This document shows positions 7,025 to 16,600 of a stretch of DNA of 49,003 nucleotides, one piece after another. Numbering within the stretch: position 1 is the stretch's first letter; the number at the start of each line of letters is the position of its first letter. The notes below the pieces were generated by a model. That model saw nothing but the letters and a program-made list of their open reading frames with translations. It ran no database searches and had not been told where the DNA came from. Origin of the DNA: JBBIND01 sp037444075 (lineage in GTDB: Bacteria; Acidobacteriota; Terriglobia; Bryobacterales; Bryobacteraceae); NCBI GenBank assembly GCA_037444075.1, contig JBBIND010000024.1:1-49003 (forward strand), read 5' to 3'. A program made the translations under genes and the position numbers.

Positions 7025-9469
7025 ATGAAGGGCTTGCACCCGGTTGCCAAAGCATATATTGCGCTGGTGATTGCAGCCGGTTGTGCGGCCATCGCCACCA
7101 GCCTGGTGCCCTGGCAGTCCGTTGACCCGGTCAGATTCGCCTGTTATCTGACGGTTGCCGTCCTGGCATCAGGCTTGAAAGTAATCCTGCCCGGGATCAA
7201 CGGCAACATGTCGGTCGGCTACATCCTGATCCTCGTGAGTCTGGGTGAACTCAGTCTGGCCGAGACCATGCTAATGGCGTGCGCGGCGACGGCCGTGCAA
7301 ACGTTTTATGCCGCCCGGAGAGCCCCGAAACCAATTCAGTTCGGATTCAACCTGTCGAGCGTCGCACTGGCGGCATTCACGGCTCACGCTTTCTACCACT
7401 CCGGCCTGGGAGCGCGGCTGGAGCCCTACCTGCTCCTGAAGATGGGGCTCACTACCGTGCTGTACTTCCTGGTCAACACCATGACGGTGGCCATCGTGGT
7501 GACGCTATCCGACCGGAGGTCACTGCGGAAGACCTGGCAGGAATGCTACTTCTGGTCCCTGCCCTACTACCTGCTGGGGGCAGCACTGGCCAGCCTCATC
7601 TCTTTTCTGAATGTCCGGGTGGGTTGGCAGGCATCGATCATTGTGCTGCCGCTCGTGTATCTCATCTACCGCTCTTACCAGCTGTATTTGGGCAGACTCG
7701 AGGATCAGACCAAGCATGCGCAGGAAATGGCCTCGCTGCATCTGCGCACCATTGAGGCTCTGGCGCTGGCCATCGAAGCCAAGGACGATATCACGCGCGA
7801 CCATCTCCAACGAGTGGAATGCTATGCGCTCGAGATTGGGCGGGAGTTGGGCCTCAGTGAGATCGAACTGCAGGCGCTGCGCGCCGGCTCCCTTTTGCAT
7901 GACGTCGGCAAGCTGGCCGTGCCGGAGCACATCGTCGCCAAGCCGGGCAAGCTCACACCCGAGGAATTCGAAAAGATGATGATCCATCCGGTAGTGGGAG
8001 CCGAGATTCTGGAACTGGTTCGATTCCCCTATCCGGTGGTCCCCATCGTGCGCCATCATCACGAAAAGTGGAACGGCACCGGATATCCGGATGGTCTGGT
8101 GGGCACGGAAATCCCCCTGGGCGCGCGCATCCTGGCGGCTGTCGACTGTCTGGACGCGCTGACCAGCGATCGGCACTACCGGCGGGCGTTGCCGCTGGAG
8201 AGAGCCATGGAAGTCGTGGTTTCTGAAGCGGGCAAGAGCTATGATCCGGACATCATCGCCATCCTCCAGCGGCGATACCGCGAATTGGAGGCGAAAGCAC
8301 AGTCACATGCCAAGTCAGCTACTCGCTTGCCGCAAAACGTAAGGAAGGGAGGCGCGTCAGTACCCGCTGCCGGGTTTGAGCAATCCGGCGTAGCTCCGGC
8401 GGAGCTTAATACCCAGCCTGACTTCCTCGGCACCATCGCGGCGGCGCGCCAGGAAGTGCAATCGTTGATCGAACTTAGCCGCGAACTGGGCTCCTCGCTG
8501 AACCTCCGCGAGACGCTCTCTGTCCTGGATTTCAAGCTCAGGCGCATGATCGGCTACAAGGCCATCGCGATCTATGTCCTCCGCGACCGCTGCCTGGTGC
8601 CGGAGTACGTGCAAGGAGAGGATTCCCATCTGTTCAGTACCCTGCGAATCCCCCTCCATGAAGGGCTTTCCGGCTGGGTAGCGGCCAACGACAAGCCGAT
8701 CGTCAACGGAAACCCGGCGGTTGAGACGGGCTATTTGCAGGATCCGGCGCGCATCACCAACATGCGGAGCGCGCTCGCCGTACCGCTGAGCGGGCTGAAT
8801 GGTCCGGTGGGTGTTTTGGCTCTTTATCACGTTGAGAAGGAAGCCTTTAGCCGCGACCATCTGCGCGTGCTGATCTCGATCACTTCAAAGGTAAGCCGGG
8901 TGGTCGAGAACACCCTCAAGTATGAAGAGGCAGAGATTTCCGCCACGACGGACGGGTTGACGGGCCTGCCCAACGCCCGGTCGTTGTTCATTCACCTGGA
9001 CGCCGAGATCAGCCGCGGCCACCGCAGCAGAACTTCCTTGTCCGTGGTCGTCTGCGATTTGGACGGTTTCAAGCAGGTAAATGACCGCTTCGGGCATATG
9101 GCCGGCAACCAGGTGCTGAAGCTGGTGGCCGAAGGGCTGCGTAACTGCTGCCGCGCTAATGACTACGTCGCCCGCATGGGCGGAGACGAATTCGTGGCCG
9201 TATTGCCGGACATTACGCCGGACGGGCTGGAACGCAAGAAGCTGCAATTCAAGGAGGTCGCCCGGCAGGCGGGCCTCCAAGTCTGCGGCGAAGACGTGCT
9301 GTCGGTCAGTGTCGGGTTGGCCCGCTATCCGCAGCACGGCATGAACGCTGAAGAACTCCTGGCGCTCGCAGACCGGCAGATGTATCTGGAGAAGGAAAGC
9401 GGACGGCGGCGGGAGACGGTCATCTTCAGCGAGTTCTGCCAGGAACTTGTCCAGCCGTTGCCAAACTGA
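7025..9469 (+). CDS. Membrane HD-GYP / GAF / GGDEF c-di-GMP turnover protein
   Basis: An 814-aa protein joining both ends of c-di-GMP metabolism. Residues 1-220 hold about six hydrophobic segments forming an integral membrane sensor. An HD-GYP phosphodiesterase domain follows (about 235-425), with HD at 292-293 and the HHHEKWNGTGYP motif at 344-355. A GAF domain (about 475-630) precedes a GGDEF cyclase domain with intact GGDEF at 719-723. An inhibitory-site RXXD (RAND) ends five residues before it. All catalytic signatures look intact, so the protein could both make and break c-di-GMP, with GAF and membrane parts setting the balance. It is the likely target of the divergent sigma-54 activator. 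The ATG at 7025 is the only start compatible with the promoter. Confidence 0.93.
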   Translation: MKGLHPVAKAYIALVIAAGCAAIATSLVPWQSVDPVRFACYLTVAVLASGLKVILPGINGNMSVGYILILVSLGELSLAETMLMACAATAVQTFYAARRAPKPIQFGFNLSSVALAAFTAHAFYHSGLGARLEPYLLLKMGLTTVLYFLVNTMTVAIVVTLSDRRSLRKTWQECYFWSLPYYLLGAALASLISFLNVRVGWQASIIVLPLVYLIYRSYQLYLGRLEDQTKHAQEMASLHLRTIEALALAIEAKDDITRDHLQRVECYALEIGRELGLSEIELQALRAGSLLHDVGKLAVPEHIVAKPGKLTPEEFEKMMIHPVVGAEILELVRFPYPVVPIVRHHHEKWNGTGYPDGLVGTEIPLGARILAAVDCLDALTSDRHYRRALPLERAMEVVVSEAGKSYDPDIIAILQRRYRELEAKAQSHAKSATRLPQNVRKGGASVPAAGFEQSGVAPAELNTQPDFLGTIAAARQEVQSLIELSRELGSSLNLRETLSVLDFKLRRMIGYKAIAIYVLRDRCLVPEYVQGEDSHLFSTLRIPLHEGLSGWVAANDKPIVNGNPAVETGYLQDPARITNMRSALAVPLSGLNGPVGVLALYHVEKEAFSRDHLRVLISITSKVSRVVENTLKYEEAEISATTDGLTGLPNARSLFIHLDAEISRGHRSRTSLSVVVCDLDGFKQVNDRFGHMAGNQVLKLVAEGLRNCCRANDYVARMGGDEFVAVLPDITPDGLERKKLQFKEVARQAGLQVCGEDVLSVSVGLARYPQHGMNAEELLALADRQMYLEKESGRRRETVIFSEFCQELVQPLPN

Positions 9470-9531
9470 TCCGAACAATCAGACGAAACCCTTCCTGCCA
9501 GCCGATAAGCCGAGAGAAGCCGACATTCATC

Positions 9532-10383
9532 ATGAGGGCCAAGCTCGTCTCGCTGGTACTTACACTAGTTCTGGCCGGGTTGCTCGGAGCCACGCTGGTG
9601 CGTTTTGCGCCCGGCTATGGAGTGGATGAGCACGCCTTGGATCCGCGCCTGAGCCGGGAGAGCGTTGAAGCACTGCAAAACCGGGCGCCTGCGCGGGACG
9701 GACTGCTGCGCTACTACGCCGGCTACCTTCAGGGGCTGTTGCGCGGTGATCTGGGAGAGTCTGGCACACTGAACCGCCCGGTGGCGGAACTGATCCGGGA
9801 ACGGATGCCGGTGACGGCGCGCAGCATCGGGCTCGGGCTGGCGTTGGCGTGGAGCGCCGGCCTGGCGTTGGCGTTGCTGCCCCAGCTTTTCCGCAGCCCG
9901 GTCCTGGACTGGATGACAGCGGCCGCAGCCGGCGTGTTCCTGTGCGCGCCGGCCGCAGTGGTGGCGTTGGCGGCGCTGCATGCCGAAGCTCCCACCGGGC
10001 TGGCCCTGGCCGCGGTGATCTTCCCGCGGGTGTTCCGCTACGCCCGGAACCTGCTGGCGGGGGCGGCAGCCATGCCGCACGTGCTGGCGGCCGAAGCGCG
10101 CGGGCTGGGACGGGTACAGATTCTTGGCCGCCACATCCTGCCGCTAGCTACACCACAACTGCTGTCTCTGCTGGGCGTGTCATTGAACCTGGCCTTTGGC
10201 GCCAGCATCCCGGTGGAGGCGGTGTGCGGCTCGCCCGGGCTCGGGCAAATGGCGTGGCAGGCGGCCCTCGGGCGGGATCTGCCCGTTCTGGTGAATATGA
10301 CGCTGCTTTTGGCGGCGCTGACCATGATTTCGAACTTCCTCGCGGAGGCAGTGACTGCAAAATGCGTACCGGTGCGGGCATGA
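9532..10383 (+). CDS. ABC transporter permease, DppB/NikB type
   Basis: An inner-membrane permease of the oligopeptide/dipeptide/nickel importer family (BPD_transp_1). In 283 aa there are about six membrane helices and the ATPase-contacting EAA loop (AAEARGLGRVQILGRHILP). It is shorter than E. coli DppB (339 aa), with a reduced N-terminal periplasmic part. It is first of four coupled genes: permease, permease, binding protein, ATPase. The substrate cannot be told from sequence; an oligopeptide is the default guess. Confidence 0.88.
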   Translation: MRAKLVSLVLTLVLAGLLGATLVRFAPGYGVDEHALDPRLSRESVEALQNRAPARDGLLRYYAGYLQGLLRGDLGESGTLNRPVAELIRERMPVTARSIGLGLALAWSAGLALALLPQLFRSPVLDWMTAAAAGVFLCAPAAVVALAALHAEAPTGLALAAVIFPRVFRYARNLLAGAAAMPHVLAAEARGLGRVQILGRHILPLATPQLLSLLGVSLNLAFGASIPVEAVCGSPGLGQMAWQAALGRDLPVLVNMTLLLAALTMISNFLAEAVTAKCVPVRA

Positions 10384-11183
10384 AGGGCGCCAGGCGGGTG
10401 ATCGTGGTGGTTCTGCTGATCCTGTTGGGAGGCGCTGCTTCCGGCGCCTTCCTGTATCGCGTACCCTACGACCAGCAAAACCGCGAATCCTTTGGCGCCC
10501 CGCCGAGCAAGGAGCATCCTCTCGGAACGGACGAGCTTGGCAGGGACCGGCTGGCCCGCCTGCTGCACGGCAGCCGCATATCGCTGCTGCTGGCAACGGC
10601 GGCGGCGTTGCTGGCAACTGCCATAGCCGGAGTAGTGGGCGCCGCGGCGGGTCACTTTGGGGGCTGGTGTGCACGAGCCTTCCAAGTCCTTGTGGATTTG
10701 TTCCTGTCCTTGCCTTGGCTGTTCTTGTTGATCATGTTGCGGGCCATCCTGCCTCTGAACGTCTCGCCCGTGGTCTCGCTGGCCATTACTTTTGCGCTGC
10801 TGGGGTGCCTGGGCTGGGCAGGGTCGGCGCGCGTGATAGCGGCCGGCGTGCAGTCCATGCACCGCTCGGATTTCATGTTGCAGGCGCGGGCGCTCGGCTG
10901 CCGGCCCAGCCGGCTGCTGCTGCACGTGATCCCGAACCTCAGACCCTTGCTGCTGGCTCAGCTCTGTATCAGCATTCCGCTGTTCCTCTTGAGTGAGGCG
11001 AACCTGGGGCTGCTCGGGCTGGGAGTGGCCGAACCCATGCCCTCCTGGGGCAATCTGCTGCGCGAGTTGGAGAACTTCCACGCCGTATCCGTGAATCCGT
11101 GGGTGCTGGCTCCCGCCGTTCTGCTGGTAACCGTAGTGGGCTGCTTCCATATCCTGCTTTCCGGAAAGGAGAGTCACGCATGA
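10380..11183 (+). CDS. ABC transporter permease, DppC/OppC type
   Basis: The second permease (267 aa). The N-terminus has one membrane anchor followed by the DppC hallmark HPLGTDELGRDRLARLLHGSR, then about five helices and the EAA loop (ALGCRPSRLLLHVIPN). The ATG at 10380 overlaps the stop of the previous gene by 4 bp; an ATG at 10362 in the same frame is possible but less likely. It would pair with the preceding permease as a heterodimeric channel. Confidence 0.88.
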   Translation: MKGARRVIVVVLLILLGGAASGAFLYRVPYDQQNRESFGAPPSKEHPLGTDELGRDRLARLLHGSRISLLLATAAALLATAIAGVVGAAAGHFGGWCARAFQVLVDLFLSLPWLFLLIMLRAILPLNVSPVVSLAITFALLGCLGWAGSARVIAAGVQSMHRSDFMLQARALGCRPSRLLLHVIPNLRPLLLAQLCISIPLFLLSEANLGLLGLGVAEPMPSWGNLLRELENFHAVSVNPWVLAPAVLLVTVVGCFHILLSGKESHA

Positions 11184-12802
11184 TGACACTCATCAGGCTG
11201 TTCCTGGCGGTGGCGCTCACGGGCGCGGCCGCGTTGCACGCCGGCGGGGAACTGCGCTTCGCTATCCGCTCGGAGCCCAAGACATTCCATCCGGCGATGG
11301 TGGCGGACGAGAACTCAGACACCATCCGCTACCTGACGCACGGTTTTCTGGTCCGCGCCAATCGCCACACCCAGGAATTGGATCCGGAGTTGGCGGTCTC
11401 CTGGAAGACTTCACCCGACGGCCGCTCTATCCGGTTCCGGCTGCGAACGGGCGTGCGCTTCTCCGACGCGACCCCCTTCACCGCCGAGGACGTGGCGCAC
11501 ACTTTGCGTGCACTGATGGATCCGGAACTGCGGTCGCCCGTGGCGGATTCTCTCCGGGCGGGCGGCAGGAACCTCGACGTCGTGGCCCACTCCAGCCATG
11601 AAGTGTCCGTCACTTTTCCCAAGCCCATGGCCGGAATCGAAAGTCTCTTCGAGAACGTCGCCATTCTCTCGGCGCGCAGTCCACTCAAGGAGAAGGCTGT
11701 CCTGGGGCCTTTCGTGTTGGCGGAGCACGTGCCGGGTTCGTACCTGCTGCTAAAACGGAACGCCCACTACTGGAAGAAGGATAAGCGAGGCAGAGCGCTC
11801 CCCTACCTTGACGCGGTGCGCGTGGAAATCGTGCAGAACCGGGAAACGGAGCTGCTGAAATTCCGCCGCAATCAGCTGCACTTCATCACCAACCTGGAGG
11901 CGGATCATTACAGCAGGCTGTTGGCCGAGAATCCCGCCTGGGTGAAGGACACCGGTCCGTCGTTAGACGTGGAGATGATCTGGTTCAACCAGGTGGCTAA
12001 CGCGCCCATTCCCGCGCACAAGAAGACGTGGTTTACGTCGCAGGCGTTTCGGCGCGCCATCTCGATGGCGATCAACCGTGAAGATCTCTGCAAAGTGGTC
12101 TACCGAGGTCATGCCCGCCCGGCGGTAGGACCGTTTTCAGCGGCGAACCGCCAGTGGTTCAACGGCAGCCTGAAACCCCATCCGTTCGACGTCAAGGCCG
12201 CTCTCAAATTGCTCGAGCAGGAGGGCTTTCAACGCAAGGGCGAGTGGTTGGTGGACAAAACCGGCCAGCCCGTGGAGTTCAGCATAGTCACCAACTCGGG
12301 CAGCCGCAACCGGGAGCGCATGGCGGCTTTGGTGCAGCAGGATTTGCGCGCCATCGGTGTCCGCGTCAATGTCGTGACACTCGATTTCCCCTCGCTCATC
12401 GAGCGCATCAGCCGCAACTTCAACTACGAGGCGTGCCTGCTGGGCCTGGTAAACGTGGAGCTGGACCCGAACGCCCAGGCGAACGTCTGGCTGAGTTCCT
12501 CCAGCCAGCATCAGTGGAACCCCAACCAGCCTACACCGGCCACGCCTTGGGAAGCTGAGATCGACCGGTTGATGGTGGCGCAGGCCACCACCATGCAGCA
12601 GAGCAAGCGGAAAGCCCACTTTGACCGGGTGCAGGAAATCGTCTGGCAGCAGGCGCCTTTCATCTACCTGATCAACCGCAATGTCTTGCTGGCCGTCTCT
12701 CCGGAGCTGCGGAACATCGCCCCTTCGGTCTTGCGGCCTCATGTGTACTGGAACGTCGATTCGCTGGAGCTTTCCGGCAGGACTGAGGTGAGCCGACGGT
12801 GA
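11180..12802 (+). CDS. Periplasmic peptide-type solute-binding protein (SBP family 5)
   Basis: An extracytoplasmic receptor for the ABC importer, DppA/OppA-like. The 540-aa protein begins with a signal peptide (about residues 1-21) with no lipobox Cys, so it is probably soluble in the periplasm. Family features are LRFAIRSEPKTFHPAM at the mature start, DPELAVSWKTSPDGRSIRFRL and FRRAISMAINREDL. The ATG at 11180 overlaps the permease stop (ATGA) and the 3' end overlaps the ATPase start (GTGA). The ligand is unknown. Confidence 0.9.
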   Translation: MMTLIRLFLAVALTGAAALHAGGELRFAIRSEPKTFHPAMVADENSDTIRYLTHGFLVRANRHTQELDPELAVSWKTSPDGRSIRFRLRTGVRFSDATPFTAEDVAHTLRALMDPELRSPVADSLRAGGRNLDVVAHSSHEVSVTFPKPMAGIESLFENVAILSARSPLKEKAVLGPFVLAEHVPGSYLLLKRNAHYWKKDKRGRALPYLDAVRVEIVQNRETELLKFRRNQLHFITNLEADHYSRLLAENPAWVKDTGPSLDVEMIWFNQVANAPIPAHKKTWFTSQAFRRAISMAINREDLCKVVYRGHARPAVGPFSAANRQWFNGSLKPHPFDVKAALKLLEQEGFQRKGEWLVDKTGQPVEFSIVTNSGSRNRERMAALVQQDLRAIGVRVNVVTLDFPSLIERISRNFNYEACLLGLVNVELDPNAQANVWLSSSSQHQWNPNQPTPATPWEAEIDRLMVAQATTMQQSKRKAHFDRVQEIVWQQAPFIYLINRNVLLAVSPELRNIAPSVLRPHVYWNVDSLELSGRTEVSRR

Positions 12803-13650
12803 GTACGCGAACCGCACTGCTATCGATCCGTTTGTCGGCGGACTATGCCGGCAAGCGCGATGTGCTCAAGGACGTCGCGCTGGAAGTGTACCCGGGCGAA
12901 ATCCTCGGCCTGGTGGGTCAGAGCGGTTCGGGAAAGAGCACCATGGCTTTGGCCGTGCTGGGGCTGCTGGGCGTCCGCGGGGGCGCGGTGCGCGGCGAGA
13001 TCATGTTCGGCGGGCGCAATCTTGTGAGAGCCACCGAGCGCGACCTTCGTTCAGTGCGGGGACGGGAACTGTCTCTTGTGTTGCAGAGTCCCATGACCTC
13101 GCTGAACCCGGCGCTGCGCATCGGCACGCAATTGCACGAGGCCTGGCGGGCGCATGCCCGGAGCAGCCGTCGCGAGGCGGTGGCGCACATCCTGGACACG
13201 CTGGAAAGCGTCAACCTCCCTGTCCAGGAATCGTTCCTGCGGCGGTATCCGGCCCAACTCAGCGTAGGGCAGGCGCAGCGGGTGCTCATCGCCATGGCCA
13301 TCCTGCACCGCCCACGGTTGCTGGTGGCGGATGAACCCACCAGCGCGTTGGATGCCATCACTTCAGCGGAGGTGCTGAAGTTGTTTGCGCGTTTGAGCCG
13401 CGAACTGCGCATGAGCATCCTGTTCATCAGTCACGACCTGATGTCGGTCGCTTCCCTCTGTCACCGGGTGGCGATTCTCGATCAAGGCCAAATTGTGGAG
13501 TGCGGCATCACCGAACGTGTCTTCCGAAGTCCCGAGCATCCTTACACCCGGCGGCTGATCAACGCCCTGCCGCGGCTTCAACCGGCGCCTGACCAGCCCT
13601 CTGGGAGCGGCTTTCCGGTTGGCATCCCGGCCCCTGCTCACCTATACTAA
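12799..13650 (+). CDS. ABC transporter ATPase, DppD/OppD type
   Basis: The ATP-binding subunit of the importer (283 aa). Walker A GQSGSGKS is at 40-47, the signature loop reads LSVGQ instead of LSGGQ, and Walker B is LLVADEPTSALD. Family importers usually have two ATPases (DppD and DppF), but only this one is present, so it must act as a homodimer or borrow a partner encoded elsewhere. It is also shorter than typical DppD (about 320 aa), with little of the C-terminal Fe-S/oligopeptide extension. It starts with GTG inside the stop of the previous gene. Confidence 0.9.
   Translation: MSTRTALLSIRLSADYAGKRDVLKDVALEVYPGEILGLVGQSGSGKSTMALAVLGLLGVRGGAVRGEIMFGGRNLVRATERDLRSVRGRELSLVLQSPMTSLNPALRIGTQLHEAWRAHARSSRREAVAHILDTLESVNLPVQESFLRRYPAQLSVGQAQRVLIAMAILHRPRLLVADEPTSALDAITSAEVLKLFARLSRELRMSILFISHDLMSVASLCHRVAILDQGQIVECGITERVFRSPEHPYTRRLINALPRLQPAPDQPSGSGFPVGIPAPAHLY
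13619..13648 (+). promoter_or_regulatory. Predicted promoter of the TonB receptor gene
   Basis: TTGGCA (13619-13624) and TATACT (13643-13648) each match the sigma-70 consensus at five of six positions and are 18 bp apart. They overlap the end of the ABC ATPase gene. Transcription would start near 13655, about 37 nt before the receptor ATG, leaving room for the GGGAGG ribosome site. Confidence 0.55.
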
Positions 13651-13691
13651 GTTCAATTCGCAAAGTAACGCAGGGAGGTCCATTCAAAGCC

Positions 13692-16600
13692 ATGCGTCGT
13701 CTTATGATCGCTGCATCGCTCTTCGTGTATTCCGTCTGTGCCGCGCTGGCGCAGACCGGTTCTTCTTCCATGTCCGGCACAGTGACGGACGCCTCCGGCG
13801 CAGTAGTGCCGGGCGCGGCGGTTACGGCCACCAACCAGGCCACGGGGGTCAGCTACCGGCAGACAACGACCGAGGCGGGGCTTTACGCTTTCCCGTCGCT
13901 GCCCGTGGGGACTTACACGATCACCGTGGAGATGCGCGGATTCAAGACCGCCCGCAACACGAACTATACGCTGCAGGTCGGCACGCCGCTCGCCGTGGAT
14001 GTGACGCTGGAGGTCGGCGAGTCCGCCGAAACGGTAAGCGTGGAAGGGACTTATGAGCAGCTCCAGACTGCCAACGCGACCCTCGGCAATGTGGTGGAGC
14101 GCAAGGCCATCGTGGAATTGCCGTTGAGCGGGCGCAACCCGCTGAACCTGCTGGTGCTGGAGCCCGGCGTCGTGCAGCGCACCCAAGGTGGGGCGGGCAG
14201 CGGCGTGCACGTCAACGGATCCCGCGACCGCGCCTTCAACACGACGATTGACGGAATTGAAGCCAACGAATCCAGCGCCCCGAATCCTCTCAACAACGTG
14301 TTCCGCCTGACGCCGGACAATGTGCAGGAGTACAAGGTCACGACATCGAACCCGACGCCTGAAGAAGGCCGCAACAGCGGAGCTTCCGTCTCGGTCGCCA
14401 CTCGTTCGGGCACGAATCGTTTTCACGGCAGCGTGTATGAGTTCTTCCGCAACACGGCGCTGAACGCCAATGACTTTTTCGCCAATGCTCTGGATACGCC
14501 CAAGCCGGACATGAAGCTGAACCAGTATGGCGCTGAGGTGGGCGGTCCCCTGGTGAAGAACCGCACGTTCTTCTTTGCGAGCTGGCAGGGGCAGACCATC
14601 AACTTCGCCCAACCCATTGACCAGGTGTTCGGCGCTCCCAACCTGTACACGCCGGAAGCGCTTTCCGGCAAGTATCGTTTCTTCAGAGCTGATCCGAGCA
14701 CGCCGTTCGTGCTGGATGGCGTCCGTATCACACGCAACGTCCCGCAACTGGTGGATCCCAAGACCGGCGCGTTGCGCGCCGGCGTGCGCAACTGCGTCAC
14801 CAACACCGACATGAACTGCGTGGGGACTTATGACATGTTCGCGGACGATCCGCGCAGGATTGGCGGCGACCCGGCCATCCTGAAACTGCTGAACACCTTC
14901 CCGAAGCCGAATTCCTACGTGGACGGGGACGGCTTGAACGTGGCCACTTACGCCTGGAACCCTCCCACGCGCGTCCGCGGTCCTCACATCCTGGTGCGGT
15001 TGGACCACAACTTCAACGAGAACAACACGTTCTTTGCGCGCTATCTGTTCGGTGATCAGAACACTCGGGATGGCGACCCGAACAACAGCCGCCCGCAGGT
15101 GTATCCGGGTTTTGCTCCGCTCGGCGAGGTATTCCGGCGCAGCCAGAACCTGGCGGTCAGTTTCCGCCGGGTCATCAGCCCCAGGGTGGTCAACGAACTC
15201 ACTCTCGGCTTCTCCCGCTTCTTCTTCCTGTTCACGCAGGGCGAGGCGAACCCGGCGTTCCCGAACATCCCGCCGTTTGACTTCGCCAACATCAGCGAGC
15301 CCTTTCTCAACCGTCCGCGGACCAACCGGGCAGTGACCACGCCGCAGATCCTGAACAACCTGAGCGTGGTGCGCGGCTCGCATGTCATCAAGGTAGGCTT
15401 CAATTTCCGCTTCTATCAGCACAACGATCAGCGCGGACAACCGGGCGGTGTGAACATCACTCCAGTGCTCAGCTTCGGACGGACTATCCGTCCGCCGACG
15501 GGCTTCAATACGCCGGCGCTTGCCTCGGCGACCCGCGCGGGCATTGCCGCCGAGGACAACAACCGCCTCCTGCAATCCATCAATGAACTGCTCGGGATCC
15601 CCGCGCGCCTGACACAGGTTTTTATGGGGGATTTGCGCAACGATCAATTCCTGCCGTTCCGCACGGGTGACAGCGTTACTCTCTGGGCTCAAGGGCAGCG
15701 CCTGAAGCAGTACAACTTTTTTGCTCAGGATGAGTGGCGCGTGCGGCGTAACGTCACGGTGAACTACGGCGCGCGCTGGGAAGCCAATCCGGCTCCCGCG
15801 GAAGCCGGGGGGCGCGTGTATGTGCCCGGCGGACCCATCGTGGGCGATCAAAGCCTCGTAAGCTTTGTTCCGGCCAAGCGTTGGTTCGCGCGCAACAACA
15901 TTGGCGCCGTGGCGCCGCGTCTCAGCATGACCTGGAGCCCTGGACAGAGCGGCAGGACGGTGGTCCGCAGCGGTTACGGCATCGCGTTCGACACCATCAG
16001 TTCCTTCCAGGTGACGGCGGTGGCGGGACGCGTTCCGGGTCTCACGACATCCTGCCAGGCGAACCCCGGTGGTTCCACCACCGCCGGGTGCTCCCCCGCG
16101 CCTGACGTACGCATCAACGAAGGTTTCCCACTCGAGTTGGCGCCGCCCACCACGAAGCCCAGCTCCTTCCTAACACCTCCGGTGCAACTGCTGGGCACGG
16201 CGCCCGCCTTGACGGTTTTTGACCAACAGCTCAAGATACCCACCGTCCACCAGTGGAACCTCAATATTCAGCGCGAGCTTGGCGCCGGATTTGTCGCACA
16301 AGTGGGTTACATAGGCCGGCGTGGCACGCGCCTGTTCCGCGCCTACGACGTGAACCAGATCAATGCGGATCCCATCCTGGCAGACTTCCTCACCATGCAG
16401 AACAACGTGCAAAGGGGCTGCCGTCCTGACGGGAGCGCCTGCCCGGCGGGCGTGGTGGGCCGGGCGGTCTCGCTCGTCACCTCGGGCGTGCTGACATCGA
16501 CGTTCGTCAACAGCGCGACAAGCATGACGGAGTTGCAGCAGAACGCCGCCGGCACAATGGCCGGGCGCATCGAACAAACGACGCTGGCCGCAAGGCTCAG

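Noticed and set aside
13653..15851. 732-codon open frame antisense to the TonB receptor
   Set aside because: Low-complexity Arg/His/Val-rich translation typical of an antisense shadow; the receptor on the other strand is clearly coding.
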